DNA of 64,000 nucleotides, from positions 3,162,001 through 3,226,000 of the forward strand of contig NZ_JAVDXW010000001.1 in the NCBI RefSeq assembly GCF_031458135.1. The letters run 5' to 3'. This stretch comes from Haloactinomyces albus. GTDB lineage: Bacteria; Actinomycetota; Actinomycetes; Mycobacteriales; Pseudonocardiaceae. The notes beneath the pieces were generated by a model. That model did not search any database. It had not been told where the DNA came from and saw only the letters and a list, made by a program, of their open reading frames with translations. Shown piece after piece: positions 62,147 through 64,000 of the stretch (within the stretch, counting starts at the first letter, position 1; each line of letters opens with the position of its first letter). A program made the translations under genes and the position numbers.

Positions 62147-62277
62147 GGGCGCAGTATCCCAGCTTCACAGTGCTGCCCGGCCGCCCAGGGAACGGATGCG
62201 GACGGCAGCGACACGAACATCGCTCGTAACCGGCCCGCCTGCCCCGCAGTGCCTGCGGTGCATGGTTCCATCGGGAT

Positions 62278-64000
62278 GTGCCGATCTCGGATGCGCCCAC
62301 CCTCGTTCGCCGTGCCGACTCCGGCGGGCAGCGACCGTCCTGGGACGCGGCGGGGCGGCGGGTCCTGGAACACGACGGTGGTTTCCTGCGGTTGCTCGGT
62401 GGCCCCGGAACCGGGAAGACCACGCTGCTCGCCGAGGTCGTTGCCGAGCGCATACTGCGCCGGGAGGTCTCCCCGGAGAACGTGCTCGTACTCACCCCGA
62501 GCCGCCGGGCGGCAGCACGACTGCGCTCGGAGATCACCCGACGGATCGGCCTTGCGGGGGAAGGGAACGCGCGGGAAGGGAATCCGCACACCGCGCAGGA
62601 GCCGCTCGTTCGGTCGGTGCACTCCTATGCGTTCGGGGTGCTGCGGCTGCAGGCCGCACGTGACGAGCGGCCACCGCCGAGACTGCTCAACGGTCCGCAG
62701 CAGGATGTGCAGATCCGCGAGCTGCTCGACGGTGACATCGAGGAAGGCGCCGACTACTGGCCGGAGGCTCTGCGCTCGGCGCTGCCCACGGACGGTTTTC
62801 GCGACGAGCTGCGGGAGCTGTTGATGCGCGCCGCCGAGCGTGGCTGCGGACCGGCGGAGCTGCGTGAGCTCGGTTCCCGCCATGGTCGTCCGGACTGGGT
62901 GGCCGCGGGCAGGTTCGGTGAGCAGTACGAGCGCGTCACGCTGCTGGCAGGCGGGTCCGAAGGGCAGGGCGGTGCACCGGCTCTCGACGCTGCCGGGTTG
63001 GTCTCCGCTGCCTTGCTGGCTTTCGACACCGACACCGATCTGCTGGCGCAGGAGCAGGACCGGGTGCGGCACCTGCTCGTCGACGATGCGCAGAACCTGG
63101 ATCCGCAGCAGTTCCGGTTGTGCGATCGGCTGGGGGAAACGGCGTCGGAGTTTCTGCTGGCAGGAGACCCCGACCAGGCCATTTACGCGTTTCGGGGCGC
63201 CGATTCGGAGGGCCTGCGCAATGCCGACCCCGACGGTGGCCGCACCCGGGTGCTGACGACCGACCATCGGATGTCCGCATCGGTGCGGGCCGCGGTGCAT
63301 CGCCTGGCTTCCTGCCTGCCGGGTGCCGGGCCGCAGCGCGACACGGCCGGTGCACGGTCGGAGGACGGCGGCGAGAGCCACACCGGCTCGGTGCAGGTGC
63401 GGTTGCTGGCTTCGCAGGCACAGGAGGCCGCGTGGGTCGCCGATCAGCTTCGCCGCGCGCATCTGCTCGACGGTGTGCCGTGGTCGCGGATGGCGGTGAT
63501 CACGAAGTCGACGAAACTCTCGCTACCGGTCCTGCGTCGCGCGTTGCTGGCCGCCGGAGTGCCTCTTGCGCTCCCCGTCGACGATGTGCCGCTGGCCCAG
63601 CGCGGCATCGTGCGTCCTCTGCTGACACTGCTGCGGTGTGCCGTACGGCCCCGGACGCTCGATCCGGAATCCGCCGAGGAACTTCTGACGTCCGCGCTGG
63701 GCGGTGCCGATCCACTCGCGTTGCGACGCCTGCGCCGAGGCCTGCGGCGGTTGGAGCTGGCCGCAGGGGGAGATCGGCCCAGCGGTGAACTCCTCGTCGA
63801 GGCCCTGCACAGTGCGGACCGGCTGGCGGCACTGGAGGATGCCGCCGCCGAACCGGCACGCCGGATCGCGGCACTGCTGCGCACGGGAGCGGAAGCCGAT
63901 GCCGCGGGCCGAGGGGTGGAGGAAACCCTGTGGCAGGTGTGGAAGGCCTGCGGTGTCGAGCAGCGGTGGCTCGCCCGTTCCGAACGCGGCGGGAGCTCCG
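62278..64000 (+). CDS. adnA: AdnA-type UvrD-like helicase-nuclease, 3' partial
   Basis: From GTG 62278 the frame stays open to the right edge (574 codons visible). Walker A is GGPGTGKTT at residues 41-49, motif Ia VLTPSRRAAARLR, and the Walker B box is HLLVDDAQNLDPQQF with Asp-Asp-Ala-Gln rather than the usual Asp-Glu; LLAGDPDQAIYAFRGA is motif III. AdnAB is the mycobacterial two-motor helicase-nuclease for double-strand break resection; the AdnA C-terminal nuclease domain lies beyond the window. The ribosome site is weak. It is divergent from the ATL gene, so two DNA repair genes share one control region. Confidence 0.88.
   Translation, partial: MPISDAPTLVRRADSGGQRPSWDAAGRRVLEHDGGFLRLLGGPGTGKTTLLAEVVAERILRREVSPENVLVLTPSRRAAARLRSEITRRIGLAGEGNAREGNPHTAQEPLVRSVHSYAFGVLRLQAARDERPPPRLLNGPQQDVQIRELLDGDIEEGADYWPEALRSALPTDGFRDELRELLMRAAERGCGPAELRELGSRHGRPDWVAAGRFGEQYERVTLLAGGSEGQGGAPALDAAGLVSAALLAFDTDTDLLAQEQDRVRHLLVDDAQNLDPQQFRLCDRLGETASEFLLAGDPDQAIYAFRGADSEGLRNADPDGGRTRVLTTDHRMSASVRAAVHRLASCLPGAGPQRDTAGARSEDGGESHTGSVQVRLLASQAQEAAWVADQLRRAHLLDGVPWSRMAVITKSTKLSLPVLRRALLAAGVPLALPVDDVPLAQRGIVRPLLTLLRCAVRPRTLDPESAEELLTSALGGADPLALRRLRRGLRRLELAAGGDRPSGELLVEALHSADRLAALEDAAAEPARRIAALLRTGAEADAAGRGVEETLWQVWKACGVEQRWLARSERGGSS

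Noticed and set aside
1-64000. tRNA or rRNA genes, CRISPR arrays, insertion sequences, integrase or attachment sites
   Set aside because: I looked for cloverleaf signatures, regularly spaced repeats, transposase motifs and terminal repeats and found none that I could support.

Overview
The window is high-GC actinobacterial chromosome, most likely from a Pseudonocardiales-type genus (Saccharopolyspora or Actinopolyspora relatives). The evidence is the strong third-position GC, many GTG and TTG starts, several probably leaderless genes, and actinobacterial families such as DUF3117, DUF3107, DUF3152, DUF397, Scr1-type XRE regulators, EspG and DUF3558. I see no rRNA, tRNA, CRISPR array, transposase or integrase. 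Both ends cut a gene: an SRPBCC protein on the left and an AdnA-type helicase-nuclease on the right.

Two blocks keep a gene order I recall from Mycobacterium tuberculosis. The left block (about 5.1-13 kb, plus 23 kb and 34.7-35.8 kb) resembles Rv1220c-Rv1239c: methyltransferase, sigE, rseA, htrA, tatB, mrp, DUF1003, MgtE-N/CBS protein, a glycine-zipper-like membrane protein and corA. The right block (47.7-64 kb) resembles Rv3212-Rv3202c: PQQ-like protein, rhlE, ferritin-like protein, DUF3107, a FasR-like TetR, DUF3152, moeZ, TIGR02569 protein, alkyltransferase-like protein and adnA. Accessory genes are inserted in and between these blocks.

Layout. 0-5 kb: enoyl-CoA hydratase, DUF3117, leucyl aminopeptidase, MFS exporter. 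5-13 kb: the SigE envelope-stress module with Tat export, Mrp and the MgtE-N protein. 13-14.6 kb: CitE-like lyase and a degenerate HAD protein. 15-19 kb: the phosphate operon pstSCAB, with an attenuator-like hairpin after pstS. 19-22.8 kb: a very large patatin-like protein with a membrane tail. 24-29 kb: a type VII-associated cassette (EspG, two small Cys-rich proteins, XRE/DUF397 pair, Esx-like protein, DUF3558 lipoprotein, PPE-like Gly-rich protein) without secretion machinery. 29-33.3 kb: an EamA transporter and a quinone-stress module (MarR, WrbA, MhqO-like dioxygenase, MhqD-like esterase). 33-39 kb: CAP protein, small membrane peptide, CorA with a structured leader, Nudix, PH-domain and PHP proteins. 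39-47.7 kb: a xylose locus in which a secreted GH3 beta-xylosidase, a sugar symporter, xylose isomerase and xylulokinase face a divergent ROK repressor. 52.6-55.6 kb: a TetR/DUF4873 pair divergent from an AurF-type diiron oxygenase and an alpha/beta hydrolase. 59.8 kb: an antitoxin that seems to have lost its toxin.

Family calls rest on motifs and remembered homologues. No database search was run.
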